Program-made: the position numbers and the translations under genes
Source: an uncultured Desulfobulbus sp.
GTDB taxonomy: Bacteria; Desulfobacterota; Desulfobulbia; Desulfobulbales; Desulfobulbaceae
DNA length: 64,000 bases
NCBI RefSeq assembly: GCF_963665445.1
Contig: NZ_OY762276.1
Coordinates: 2,078,001 to 2,142,000 of the forward strand
Reading direction: 5' to 3'
In this document: one piece after another, positions 20,038 through 28,973 of the stretch
Position numbering within the stretch: position 1 is the first letter of the stretch
How the letters are laid out: every line of letters starts with the position of its first letter
The notes under the pieces: model-generated
What the model saw: the letters and a program-made list of their open reading frames with translations, nothing else
What the model was told of the DNA's origin: nothing
Database searches by the model: none

Positions 20038-22107
20038 TCAGGGGCGGCTCTCGTTGAAAATCACGCGGCTGGCCAGCAGCTCGGTCAGATCGACCACCTC
20101 CAGCTGCCCTTCAAGTCCGGCGATCTTGATCGCGTCCTCCATGTTGATCAGGCAGAAAGGACAGGCGGTGACCAGCACATCGGCACCGGCCTCACGGGCC
20201 ATGTTCACCCGGAGCACGCCCATGCGGGTCTCCTCCTCGGGCTCGTAGAAGAGCGCCAGGCCGCCGCCGCTGCAGCAGAAGGAACGATCCCGGTGCTTGG
20301 CCATCTCCACCCGCTTCATCCCCGGCAGGGCGTCGATCAGGGCACGCGGCTCATCGTAGAGCAGGTTATGCCGACCCAGGTAGCAGGGGTCGTGATAGGT
20401 GTAGACCCGCGCAGGCCCTTCGGGATCGCGGAACCGCAGTTGCCCCTTGTGGAGGGCGGCCAGCAGTACCTCGGTGATGTGACGTACCGGCGGCAGACCG
20501 CTGTAATCGTTTTTCAGGGCATTGAAGGCATGGGGATCGACGGTGACGATGTCCTTGGGCTTGGCCTCGAGAATAACCTCGGTGTTGTGGGCCTTGAGCT
20601 CCTGAAAGAGCATCTCCTCGCCAAAACGCTTGACCTCGTTGCCCGCGTCCTTCTCCTCCTCGCCGAGGATGGCGAAGTCGATATTCAGATGGTGCAGCAG
20701 ACGGGCCGCATCCTTGGTGATACTGATGATCCGCTCGTCATAGGAGCCGACACTGTCGACAAAGAACAGGGTCGAGGACGGTGTATCCGGGTCGGCCAGT
20801 TTGACCGGTACGGTAGCGGCAAAGTCCGGGTCGTCGATCCATTTGGCCCGCTGCTTGGCGCTCTTGCCATAGGGGTTGCCCCGTTTTTCCAAGGCGCTCA
20901 ACGGTTTCTGCAACGACTGTGGTACCAGTCCGTCATCGATCATCCCACGCCTGAGATCGACGATCTTGTCGATGTACTCGATCGCCAGGGGACACTCCTC
21001 CTCGCAGGCGCCGCAGGTGGTGCAGGACCAGATCTCCTCCTCGGTGAAGATGCCGCCTACCAGGGCCGGACTGGGTTGTTGCGGTCCCCAGACCGGAAAG
21101 GACTTGAAGAGCAGATCCCGCGCCTTGATGGTGATGAAGCGCGGCGACAGCGGACGTTTCACCGTGTTCGCCGGACACTGGTCGGAACAGCGGCCGCAGT
21201 CGGCGCAGCTGTAGAAATCAAGCAGGTGCTTCCAGGTGAAATCCTCGATCTTCTTGACCCCGATCGACTCCAGCTCGCCGACCTCGTCGGCACTCAGGCC
21301 GTAGCGCACCGGTTTGACCACCCCCTTGTCCAGCCGCATGAAGAGGACGTTGAGCAGCGAGGTCAACACATGAAAATGTTTGCCAAAGGGCAGGTAACAG
21401 AGGAAGAAAAAGAAAACCAGATCATGCACGTAGTAGGAGAGGATATGCAGTGGTTGCAGGCTGTCGACACTCGCCCCCTTGAGCAGGGCGGCAAAGAGCC
21501 AAACCAGGGTCAACGGAGCCAGTCCATGGCCCTGTTCCGGGGCGGCAGCGACCGCGCTCGCCTCGAACAGGCTTTCCGAGATCATCAGCACCGAGATGAT
21601 CGCCAGCACGAACACCGCCTCTGCGGTATGGTCCTTGCCATATTTGGCGGGCACGGCGTAACGGGCGGGCTTGATGATGCCGCGGCGAACGGCTGCGATT
21701 ACGCAGGCCACCAGCACCACGGTAGCGGCATAGTCCTTACAGACGTTGTAAACCGCGCCCAGGGTGCCGGTTAAAAACGGCAGGTGGAAATCGGGGTTTA
21801 TGCCGATGATCACCAGCGAGGTCGAACGCAGCGACAACACCAGGAAGCCGAAAAAGATCGCCAGGTGCAAGAGGCCGGCCACCAGGTAGCGCGGTTGCCT
21901 GACCTGGATCAGCCAGAGCGAGACCACCTTGGCCAGGCGCTCGCGCCAGCGGTTGAAACGGGCATCACCGGCTGCCAGCAGCAGGGGAACCAGGCGCTTT
22001 TTGACGATGAGGCCGAACACGACCAGGGCGACAAGGGGGATCAGTATGGAGACTATCTGGGTTCTCATGCCCCAGACGACAAAATCAGCAGGTGCAACGA
22101 TATCCAT
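20038..22107 (-). CDS. Membrane-bound Etf:(methyl)menaquinone oxidoreductase-type FeS protein (EMO)
   Basis: 689 residues. N-terminal membrane domain with about six helices related to nitrate-reductase gamma heme b subunits (about 10-260), then two Cys clusters for [4Fe-4S] (SCADCGRCSDQCPANTVKR; SCTTCGACEEECPLAIEY), then two CCG domains of the HdrB type (YHDPCYLGRHN, RSFCCSGGG, TACPFCLINM). EMO proteins pass electrons from reduced EtfAB to menaquinone during beta-oxidation in anaerobes. Position directly upstream of etfBA and downstream of acyl-CoA dehydrogenase supports this. Start 22107 has AAAGGAAAA upstream; the longer in-frame start is Pro/Cys-rich and not membrane-like. Confidence 0.92.
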   Translation of the reverse strand: MDIVAPADFVVWGMRTQIVSILIPLVALVVFGLIVKKRLVPLLLAAGDARFNRWRERLAKVVSLWLIQVRQPRYLVAGLLHLAIFFGFLVLSLRSTSLVIIGINPDFHLPFLTGTLGAVYNVCKDYAATVVLVACVIAAVRRGIIKPARYAVPAKYGKDHTAEAVFVLAIISVLMISESLFEASAVAAAPEQGHGLAPLTLVWLFAALLKGASVDSLQPLHILSYYVHDLVFFFFLCYLPFGKHFHVLTSLLNVLFMRLDKGVVKPVRYGLSADEVGELESIGVKKIEDFTWKHLLDFYSCADCGRCSDQCPANTVKRPLSPRFITIKARDLLFKSFPVWGPQQPSPALVGGIFTEEEIWSCTTCGACEEECPLAIEYIDKIVDLRRGMIDDGLVPQSLQKPLSALEKRGNPYGKSAKQRAKWIDDPDFAATVPVKLADPDTPSSTLFFVDSVGSYDERIISITKDAARLLHHLNIDFAILGEEEKDAGNEVKRFGEEMLFQELKAHNTEVILEAKPKDIVTVDPHAFNALKNDYSGLPPVRHITEVLLAALHKGQLRFRDPEGPARVYTYHDPCYLGRHNLLYDEPRALIDALPGMKRVEMAKHRDRSFCCSGGGLALFYEPEEETRMGVLRVNMAREAGADVLVTACPFCLINMEDAIKIAGLEGQLEVVDLTELLASRVIFNESRP

Positions 22108-22187
22108 CCGAATTTTCCTTTCCCGGGCTGCGGCCCCGCAGCTGCATGCCGGGGCCAATGGGGTTGATGGGATACGGGGTGAACCGC

Positions 22188-22239
22188 GGCTGCCCGGCAA
22201 CAGGGCAGCCGTCCCGGCTCCGTCCGCCGAAGCCGGGAC
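22188..22239 (-). other. Two adjacent intercistronic hairpins
   Basis: In the 138-bp gap between the acyl-CoA dehydrogenase and EMO genes are two perfect inverted repeats: GGCTGCCC (22188-22195) with GGGCAGCC (22203-22210), and GTCCCGGCT (22211-22219) with AGCCGGGAC (22231-22239). No T-run follows on either strand, so these look like RNA processing or stabilising stems, or partial attenuation, rather than a normal terminator. Confidence 0.5.
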
Positions 22240-22245
22240 AATAAG

Positions 22246-23388
22246 CTACTTGGTCTTCAGCAGTTCCCGGGCAATCACATGCCGCTGAATCTGATTGGTC
22301 CCCTCGTAGATGGTGAGCACACGGGCATCGCGATAGAACCGTTCCACCGCATACTCCTTGACGTAACCGTAGCCGCCATGAATCTGGATGGCCTGGGAGG
22401 TGACCCGGTTGACCATCTCCGAGGCGAAGCACTTGGCCATGGAGGCGGCCATGGCACAGTTCTCGCCGCGCTCCTTGATGGCGGCGGCGTTGAGCACCAT
22501 CAGCCTTGCTGCCTCCACGTCCATGGCCATGTCGGCGATCATCCACTGCAACCCCTGGAACTGGGCAATGGCCTGACCGAACTGCTTACGCTGCTTGGCG
22601 TATTTGATGGCCTCATCAAGTGCGGCCTGGGCCACACCCAGGGACAGGGCGGCAATGCCGATCCGGCCGGCATCGAGCCCGGACATGGCGATGGCGAACC
22701 CTTCCCCTTCCTGGCCAAGCATCCGCTCGACCGGAACCTTGCAGTTGTCGAACAGCAGGTCAACGGTGTCCGAGGCGCACTGCCCCATCTTGTTTTCCAC
22801 CTTGGCCACGCTGAATCCGGGCAGGTCCGGAGTGACGAGAAAGGCGGTGATGCCGTCGCTGCCGCTCTCCTTGGTGCGGGCCAGGACAATGATCACCCCG
22901 CCGTTCTTGCCCGAGGTTATGAACCGCTTACTGCCGTTGAGGATAAAACTCTCTCCTTCCCGAACTGCACTGCAGGTGATGGCCTGGGCATCGGAACCGG
23001 CCTCGGGTTCGGTCAGGGCAAAGGCGCCGATCAATGTGCCTGCGGTCATCGGCACCAGAAACTGTTTTTTCTGCTGTTCGCTGCCATATTTTTCGATACT
23101 GGTGCAACAGATCGAATTATGGACCGACATGATCACTGCGGTCGATGCGCAGGCGCCAGCAATCTCGCTCAGTGCCAGGGCGTAGGCGACCGTGCCCATA
23201 TCCTCACCGCCGTACTGTTCGGACACCAGCATGCCCAAGAGCCCGAGTTCGCCCATCTTCCTGAGGCTGTCTGCGGGAAAGAGATGCTGCTCGTCCCGCT
23301 CGGCCGCAAGCGGTGCCAGTTCCTTGCGGGCGAAATCCCTGGCCATCTTCTGGATCATCAACTGTTCCTTGTTCAGTGCAAAGCTCAT
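22246..23388 (-). CDS. Acyl-CoA dehydrogenase (butyryl-CoA dehydrogenase-like)
   Basis: 380 residues, standard length. FAD enzyme that makes the trans-2,3 double bond of acyl-CoA and reduces Etf. Shows GAFALTEPEAGSDAQA, the FAD-contact motif RKQFGQAIAQFQ, and the catalytic base in TIYEGTNQIQRHV near the C-terminus, all intact. AGCASTAVIMSVHNS resembles short-chain enzymes, but chain length cannot be fixed by eye. Ribosome site AGAGGAA. Part of the operon read from the sigma-54 promoter at 25552-25566. Confidence 0.94.
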   Translation of the reverse strand: MSFALNKEQLMIQKMARDFARKELAPLAAERDEQHLFPADSLRKMGELGLLGMLVSEQYGGEDMGTVAYALALSEIAGACASTAVIMSVHNSICCTSIEKYGSEQQKKQFLVPMTAGTLIGAFALTEPEAGSDAQAITCSAVREGESFILNGSKRFITSGKNGGVIIVLARTKESGSDGITAFLVTPDLPGFSVAKVENKMGQCASDTVDLLFDNCKVPVERMLGQEGEGFAIAMSGLDAGRIGIAALSLGVAQAALDEAIKYAKQRKQFGQAIAQFQGLQWMIADMAMDVEAARLMVLNAAAIKERGENCAMAASMAKCFASEMVNRVTSQAIQIHGGYGYVKEYAVERFYRDARVLTIYEGTNQIQRHVIARELLKTK

Positions 23389-23459
23389 ACGACGTTCCTC
23401 TTGGTTGTGATTGGTCTGGTAAAGATCGCTTGTTCTGCGCTATTCCTCGGTAGCCGGAT

Positions 23460-24242
23460 TCAGCATCCCTTGAACTGGGGTTTGCGCTTTTCGACAAAGG
23501 CGCCCATCCCTTCCGCCCGGTCCTCAGTGGCAAAGGTGAGGGCAAACAGGTCCGCCTCATAGGCGCAGGCCTGGTCGATCTCCATCTCCAGCCCACGATT
23601 GACCGCCTCCTTGCACCACTGCACCGCCAGGGCCCCTTTGGCCGCGATCTTTGCCGCCAAAGCGCGCGAGGCCGCCACCAACTCCTCCTGGGGCACCACC
23701 CGGTTGACCAGACCGATCCGGCAGGCCTCCTGGGCATCGATGACATCACCGGTCAAAAGCAGTTCCTTGGCCCGCCCCTTGCCCACAAGCCTGGGCAGTC
23801 GCTGGGTTCCCGCAAAACCGGGAATGGTGCCGAGATTGATTTCCGGCTGACCGAATTTGGCGTTGTCGCTCGCCAGACGGATATCGCAGGCCATGGCCAG
23901 TTCACAGCCGCCGCCCAGGGCAAAACCGCCCACTGCAGCGATCACCGGCTTGGACAGGGCCTCGATCAGGCTGAACAACTGTTGCCCTGCACGGGCGAAA
24001 CCACGGGCGGCTACCGGGTCAAAGGCGAGCATCTCGGCGATATCCGCCCCGGCGACAAAGGCCTTGGATCCCGTACCGGTCAAAATCACCGCCCGCACTT
24101 CAGGATCGTTCTCCATTTCCTGAAAGCATTGCGAGAGCTCGCCGATAGTGGCCCCATTAAGCGCATTGAGTGCCTTGGGACGATTGATCGTCACCGTGGC
24201 CACTCCCTCGTTGGTCTCGATCAGAATATTGTTGTACTGCAC
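23460..24242 (-). CDS. Enoyl-CoA hydratase (crotonase family)
   Basis: 260 residues. Hydrates trans-2-enoyl-CoA to 3-hydroxyacyl-CoA. Crotonase features: oxyanion-hole segments AFVAGADIAEM and GGFALGGGCELAMACDIR, and the two catalytic Glu positions within GCELAM and FGQPEINLGTIPGFAGTQRL. GTG start after an AGGAGG site. Lies between two acyl-CoA dehydrogenase genes, so hydratase and dehydrogenase steps are co-transcribed; 3-hydroxyacyl-CoA dehydrogenase and thiolase are in the second operon (35234-38643). Confidence 0.94.
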   Translation of the reverse strand: MQYNNILIETNEGVATVTINRPKALNALNGATIGELSQCFQEMENDPEVRAVILTGTGSKAFVAGADIAEMLAFDPVAARGFARAGQQLFSLIEALSKPVIAAVGGFALGGGCELAMACDIRLASDNAKFGQPEINLGTIPGFAGTQRLPRLVGKGRAKELLLTGDVIDAQEACRIGLVNRVVPQEELVAASRALAAKIAAKGALAVQWCKEAVNRGLEMEIDQACAYEADLFALTFATEDRAEGMGAFVEKRKPQFKGC

Positions 24243-24342
24243 CGGGTTCCTCCTCTTCTGTTCCCATGTATTCTCGTCAAGTGACGGCGTTCATTGGCCC
24301 CTCACCAGAGGAAGCCGCCCTTCCCTTGTCCATCGACCTGGA

Positions 24343-25482
24343 TCAGACAGCCAATCCCTGGAGGATGTCCCAGGAGAGAATCAGCCGTTGCATCGCATGC
24401 CTGTTGGCCTTGACCGTGGTAATGCGCGCATCGGCGCTCGAGGCCTGAGCCTTGCCGAATCCATGTCGTTCCAACAGCTCCAGGGTGTTGGCACAGGCGA
24501 GATTGGCGCTTTTGACCGCGTACACCTTGGCCATGTCCGCCTTTTTGGCATACGATCGCCCGCGTTCCCGGCAATAGGCGGCATTCATCAACAACAGCCG
24601 GGCAGCTTCAAGCTCGGAGCGGGTTGCGTCGAGCTGCGCCAATACACTGTGAAAGGTGGCGTTTTCGTCCCGGCAGCCGCACTCTTCGTCAGCGCAGGCA
24701 GCCTGGTTCATCGCCGCCAGTCCGATCCCCAAGCCCATGGAACCGATGCCGATCCGACCTCCAGCCAACTGGGCCACAGAGATGCTGAACCCGTTGTTCA
24801 ATCGGCCCATGAGAGCGGCTTGGGGTACCCTGCAATTGGTGAATGCCAGGCGGCTGGTCCCGGGTCTGTCCTTCCCGGACGACTGATCATTGGCCGTCAT
24901 CTCCAGTCCCGCGGTTTCCGCCGCCACCAGGAAACAACTGACACCCTGATTAAGGGGCACGGTCTGGTCGGTGACCGCCCAGACGATGAAGACGCCGGCA
25001 TTGGGGGTCTGGACCATGCTGCGCTCACCGTTGAGCACATAGTGGTCCCCCTGATTTGTTGCAGTGATACATCGTTCGGACGCCTGGACACAGTGCTCGC
25101 TCAACCCGATGACCCCGGCGGAATATTCGCCGCGGCAGATCTTGGGAATATGGGCCTGCTTCTGCGATTCGGTGCCAATGGCCTGAATGACCTCGCAGGC
25201 GAGATTATTGATCGAGACGCTGATGGCGGTGGAGGCGCAGACCCGGGCGATCTCGGTCATGGCCACACTGAAGGCGATGACGCCCGCCTCCGCCCCGCCG
25301 TACCGTTGCTCGACGTTGATGCCCATGAACCCCAGGGCGGAAAGTTTGTTCAGATTGGCGATCAAGGCTTGCTGCTCCAGCGCCTGTTCGCTTTGGGAGG
25401 AGACCTGTGCCAACTCGTTGTTGGCCACCTGCCGGGTCGTCTCCTGAATGAGTTTCTGTTCATCGTTGAGGTCTAAATTCAT
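24343..25482 (-). CDS. Divergent acyl-CoA dehydrogenase lacking the usual catalytic base
   Basis: 379 residues. N-terminal and middle domains are clearly acyl-CoA dehydrogenase (ACASTAISVSINNLACEVI, GLSEHCVQASE, NGERSMVQTPNAG, LAGGRIGIGSMGLGIG). Two hallmarks are missing. The RxQFG FAD-contact motif is replaced by a Cys/acid-rich stretch (CADEECGCRDENATF). The C-terminal IYEGT motif with the catalytic Glu aligns to TTVKANRHAMQR, with Ala at the Glu position. The alternative base found in isovaleryl-CoA dehydrogenase is also absent (Gly in AGGRIG). It may be a structural partner, a different activity or a decaying copy. First gene of the operon, 70 nt from the sigma-54 promoter. Confidence 0.85.
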   Translation of the reverse strand: MNLDLNDEQKLIQETTRQVANNELAQVSSQSEQALEQQALIANLNKLSALGFMGINVEQRYGGAEAGVIAFSVAMTEIARVCASTAISVSINNLACEVIQAIGTESQKQAHIPKICRGEYSAGVIGLSEHCVQASERCITATNQGDHYVLNGERSMVQTPNAGVFIVWAVTDQTVPLNQGVSCFLVAAETAGLEMTANDQSSGKDRPGTSRLAFTNCRVPQAALMGRLNNGFSISVAQLAGGRIGIGSMGLGIGLAAMNQAACADEECGCRDENATFHSVLAQLDATRSELEAARLLLMNAAYCRERGRSYAKKADMAKVYAVKSANLACANTLELLERHGFGKAQASSADARITTVKANRHAMQRLILSWDILQGLAV

Positions 25483-25551
25483 TGGTTGATCCCTCTTCGT
25501 ATGGAGGAGCTGCGCCTGAAGGCTGCTCCGGGAGATGATTGCCCTTGTTGA

Positions 25552-25566
25552 GCATGTATCGTGCCA
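25552..25566 (-). promoter_or_regulatory. Sigma-54 promoter of the acyl-CoA dehydrogenase/Etf operon
   Basis: On the minus strand: TGGCACG-ATAC-ATGC, with the invariant GG and GC 10 bp apart; one mismatch (A for T) from the TTGC box. Transcription would begin about 25541, giving a ~59-nt leader before the ATG at 25482. Confidence 0.75.
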
Positions 25567-25641
25567 CCCCCGGGACCATCATATAACTAATTGAAAACAG
25601 AGCATTTATTAAAACAGCGCCGGTTTGAATCGCCGAGCCAT

Positions 25642-25761
25642 GCAGCAAATGATGAAACCAACCCCCTCCCCTGGATCAGAGATCAACCTCTAACCAGATA
25701 TAAAAAACGGAAAAACGAGTAATTAACGAACATGCAGCATTTCCTTTGACCATGCTGCACC
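25642..25761 (-). promoter_or_regulatory. Upstream activator sites, GCAGCA-N2-TGCTGC type
   Basis: Three related sites lie upstream of the sigma-54 promoter: GCAGCAAATGATGA (25642-25655), GCAGCATTTCCTTT (25734-25747) and ACCATGCTGCACC (25749-25761). They are parts of the palindrome GCAGCA-N2-TGCTGC. The same sites, in the same order and almost the same spacing, occur before the thiolase operon (38859-38980). Inferred binding sites for a dimeric Fis-type DNA-binding domain such as that of the regulator at 31396-32772. The rest of 25483-26021 shows no gene that I can recognise. Confidence 0.65.
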
Positions 25762-26021
25762 AGGGGAAATCAGCCGGGGATATCAGGGAAGATGGCAGGA
25801 AACCGCAACAATGAAGGCGGCCCTAGCAGTGTCCAAGGGTGGTGCGGCTTGATGGGCAAGCGCGGGATATGGGGCCCAAAGAATGGATGAAACGGGATAA
25901 AAGGAGGGCTTGGCCGAGTACAGGCCTAGAGGAACAACATCCTGATGCAGGCGGGAAGAGGTGTTGACAATTATGCACCATTGCTCGCCGGTCCTGCCGG
26001 CGGAGCAACAGAGAAACACGA

Positions 26022-26711
26022 TTACGGCCCAGGTGCGAACGGACCAATATCAAAAAGATACAGACCTGCCACGACAGTCAGAACGATGTTGATCAGTATG
26101 CTGGTGATCCAGGCCCACCGAGGAACGGTGTCATCGAAAAAAAGCCTCAACAGCTTCAAGGTGATCCCAAAACATGAGCCCGCAAAGATGATCAACTTGA
26201 GAAAATTCCCTAATATTTGTGCATGCTTGGCCACATCTGCGCCTGAAATAACGCTGCTTATGGCCGTGGCTGCTGCGGGATCGTTGGAAATCCCGAGCAC
26301 ATTGGTCACCAGGGGAGTTGCTACCGCAGCCCCTCCCTTTTGGACCACATGGGTCAGGGCTATGCCGGCTACGCCCTTTTTCACCTCGTCGACAATGTCC
26401 TTGCGTGCGATATCCACCCGCTCTGGAGTAACGAGGTTGGAGGTTTGTTCATCTTCAATTGCAGGCGGCGTGGCTGGGAATGGGGATTGGGCGTCAGGTC
26501 GATTGTCTATCTCAAAGATTGTTTTCGGGGCTTGGGCAATACTGTGCAGGGCTTTATCGGAACTGTCGACAAATATGACTGTTGAATTCCTGAGATTTCC
26601 TATGAGGGGGCCACTGAAAAGGTACCGACCGTCAGGCAGGATGGATTTATTCTTGATGAGCATATTGCCCTGAGTAACCGTTCGAGCCTTCACCGTGGGG
26701 TTGATCTGCAT
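26022..26711 (-). CDS. Unknown protein with C-terminal membrane helices
   Basis: 229 residues; not recognised. The N-terminal ~70 residues are polar and contain GRYLFSGPLIGNLRNSTVIFVDSS-like beta-rich sequence; a Pro/Glu-rich linker follows (about 75-100). Then come an Ala/Gly-rich region (about 110-160) and two or three hydrophobic helices, about 165-185 and 200-222, ending with a short tail. Start at 26711 is supported by AAGGAG 8 nt upstream; a longer in-frame start at 26819 is not. It is flanked by 300-540-bp gaps and may be a single-gene unit. Confidence 0.6.
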   Translation of the reverse strand: MQINPTVKARTVTQGNMLIKNKSILPDGRYLFSGPLIGNLRNSTVIFVDSSDKALHSIAQAPKTIFEIDNRPDAQSPFPATPPAIEDEQTSNLVTPERVDIARKDIVDEVKKGVAGIALTHVVQKGGAAVATPLVTNVLGISNDPAAATAISSVISGADVAKHAQILGNFLKLIIFAGSCFGITLKLLRLFFDDTVPRWAWITSILINIVLTVVAGLYLFDIGPFAPGP

Positions 26712-27023
26712 GGGATACTCCTTGATGTTCTTGTGCAAATGCACAGGGGCCAGGTAGGACGAGTACACAGCTTGATCGTTTGCCCAACGTTCACATGAAT
26801 CTCTCCATTTTTTCAACAAATAAACACCATTATTCTTCCTATGGAAGGAATTTTCTTTGCCAGGCGCAGGATATCCTCCAGGTGAACCGGTCGTTCACCA
26901 GTGAACCGTCGCCGAACCTGGTTTGCAGCGTGAACTCGTAAAACCAGGCAACCCCGCGAGATGTTTTACCGGTGGATACAGGGGGCATAGACCTCCGTTC
27001 CCTGACACCAAGGCAGCGGGAGA

Positions 27024-28973
27024 TCAGACTGACCGTATGGGACATTGAACCGGCCCTTGCAGGGAAACGGCATTCTGGATGGAAGCGACCGGGTCGGAGA
27101 GCCGGTTTTTGATTGCCTCTACTTCATCCAGATGCTCGAAAAACAGATCGACGATTCGTGGATCGAACATGGCACCACGTTGTTCCCGGATGAACTGCAG
27201 CACCTTTTCCTGTGGCCAGGGCGGTTTATAGACCCTGCTCAGGGAAAGGGCATCGTAGACATCCGCCAGGGAGCTGATCCGCGCCATGATGCTGATCTCC
27301 TCGCCTTTGAGGCCGCAGGGATAGCCGCTGCCGTCCCAACACTCATGGTGCTGCAAGGCGATGATGCGCGCACTGGCAATGAGTTTGCGGTCGGAAACCC
27401 GCAGGATATGCTCACCGATGACGGTGTGATGTTTGATAATTTCATACTCCTCCGCGGTAAGCCGATCGGGCTTGTGGAGAATGGCGTCGGGGATGCCGAT
27501 CTTGCCGATATCGTGCATCGGCGAGGCGGCCTCCAGGAGAAGCAGATCCTCCTCGGACAACCCGTATTTTTTGCCAAGCAGGACCGAGTAGGCCGCAACC
27601 CGGCGAACATGGTTGGCGGTGTCGTGGGACCGGGATTCGATGACCTCGCCCAGGGTTGTAAGGAGATCCAGTTGGGTTTCGATCACCTCTCTGTTCAGGG
27701 TCAGAATCTCGGCGTTGCCTCGGTTGATCGTCCGTTGACGGCGGATATTCTGGAGCAGCAGCAGGATGATAACACCAAGTATGGCGATGATTCCCAAGGC
27801 ACCGAGGATGGCCGAACGGTGTCTCTCAAAGTACGAGCGCGGCCGGTTGAGCACGACCGCATCAGCCGGCAGGCTCTGAAGGGGAATCACAAACCGCTCG
27901 AGTGCACTGTAATCGTAGGTGTGTCGGTTGACCCCGGTAAGACCGTCGTACATGTGGGGCGGGTTGTTGCCTGCCAGCCGATCAAGGAGGGTTTGCGCCG
28001 CCTTTTGCCCCTGGCCGTAGGCGCTGGTGACGCATCCACCGACCACGCCTGTATTGAGCTGAAAATCCCAGCCCGCGTAGACCGGAACCGGCGACCGGGC
28101 GGCGATGGCCCGGGGCATTGCGTCAGCGGTGAACAACTTGCCGGCAGCATCCTGAAAATAGACCAGCAGATAGATCAATTCCCCGGGAACGCGGTTGTCG
28201 GCAAACTGGAGCAACGCCTCGCCGGTCATCGGTGGCAGAACTTCCAGCCTGATCTGTCGGCCGAGCTGGGCGGTCTGCGCCAAAAAATCTTGGCGGATAG
28301 ACTGGCCGGTGAGGGTGTTGTCGATGACGACATAGATGGTGTGCGTTTCAGGATTTTGCCGCAGGGCGGCCTTGAGCGTCTCCGTGTGGGCCACGCGTTC
28401 GAGGATTATGTTCACATCAAAGACATTGGCCGGAACCGACTGGGCACTGTTGATGCCGCAGGCCACCATCGGTACGTGCGGAAAAAACGCGTCCCGGTAA
28501 CGGGCAACGAAGTCCAGCGCATGATTATCGGTCAGAAGAATGCCGTCGATGTGGGCATCTGGAGTGCGCAGGTATTTTTCCTGGTAGAGACGGAAGAGTT
28601 GTTCCAGATAGGCCGGTGAATCCTGGTGCTTGGCATCCAGGTACTCCACCCGGTAGCTGGTCGTTTGTCCCTGCTTTTCCAGCGCAGAGAGAATACCGGT
28701 GTGCAATTCCCTGGTCCAGACAAAGTCCGGTGCATAGGAATGAAGGATGAGAACCTGTTGCGGTTGATCGGATCCGGAGTTGGCCGCAGCTCCTCCCTGC
28801 CCCAGGACAAGCAGGATCAGGATCACGAGAAGCGGTACAAAAAATCCGTAGGCAGAGGCAGCAAGCCTCAGAGCCCAGGCAGGGAGACGTCTGCCCGGCT
28901 GCGCCTTCCGTGTCATATGCATGATCGTGATGTTCAGGAGTTGAATCAAGGGCACCAATGTACTCTCGTTCAA
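27024..28973 (-). CDS. Membrane sensor with ABC substrate-binding-like domain and HD-GYP output
   Basis: 649 residues. N-terminal membrane segment (about 35-62), a periplasmic domain of the ABC_sub_bind (TrpX-like) family (about 70-360; VLILHSYAPDFVWTRELH, DNTLTGQSIRQDFL), a second membrane helix (about 388-412), then HD-GYP (about 430-625) with MHDIGKIGIPDAIL and HHECWDGSGYPCGL intact. It should hydrolyse cyclic di-GMP in response to an extracytoplasmic ligand. The TTG start overlaps the sufB stop (TTGA) and has a strong GGGGAGG site inside sufB, so it is co-translated with the FeS assembly genes, an unusual pairing. Confidence 0.9.
   Translation of the reverse strand: MNESTLVPLIQLLNITIMHMTRKAQPGRRLPAWALRLAASAYGFFVPLLVILILLVLGQGGAAANSGSDQPQQVLILHSYAPDFVWTRELHTGILSALEKQGQTTSYRVEYLDAKHQDSPAYLEQLFRLYQEKYLRTPDAHIDGILLTDNHALDFVARYRDAFFPHVPMVACGINSAQSVPANVFDVNIILERVAHTETLKAALRQNPETHTIYVVIDNTLTGQSIRQDFLAQTAQLGRQIRLEVLPPMTGEALLQFADNRVPGELIYLLVYFQDAAGKLFTADAMPRAIAARSPVPVYAGWDFQLNTGVVGGCVTSAYGQGQKAAQTLLDRLAGNNPPHMYDGLTGVNRHTYDYSALERFVIPLQSLPADAVVLNRPRSYFERHRSAILGALGIIAILGVIILLLLQNIRRQRTINRGNAEILTLNREVIETQLDLLTTLGEVIESRSHDTANHVRRVAAYSVLLGKKYGLSEEDLLLLEAASPMHDIGKIGIPDAILHKPDRLTAEEYEIIKHHTVIGEHILRVSDRKLIASARIIALQHHECWDGSGYPCGLKGEEISIMARISSLADVYDALSLSRVYKPPWPQEKVLQFIREQRGAMFDPRIVDLFFEHLDEVEAIKNRLSDPVASIQNAVSLQGPVQCPIRSV

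Noticed and set aside
26712..27045. 68-residue minus-strand frame in the gap before the HD-GYP stop
   Set aside because: It overlaps the end of the HD-GYP gene in another frame and has no ribosome site; no support for a protein.
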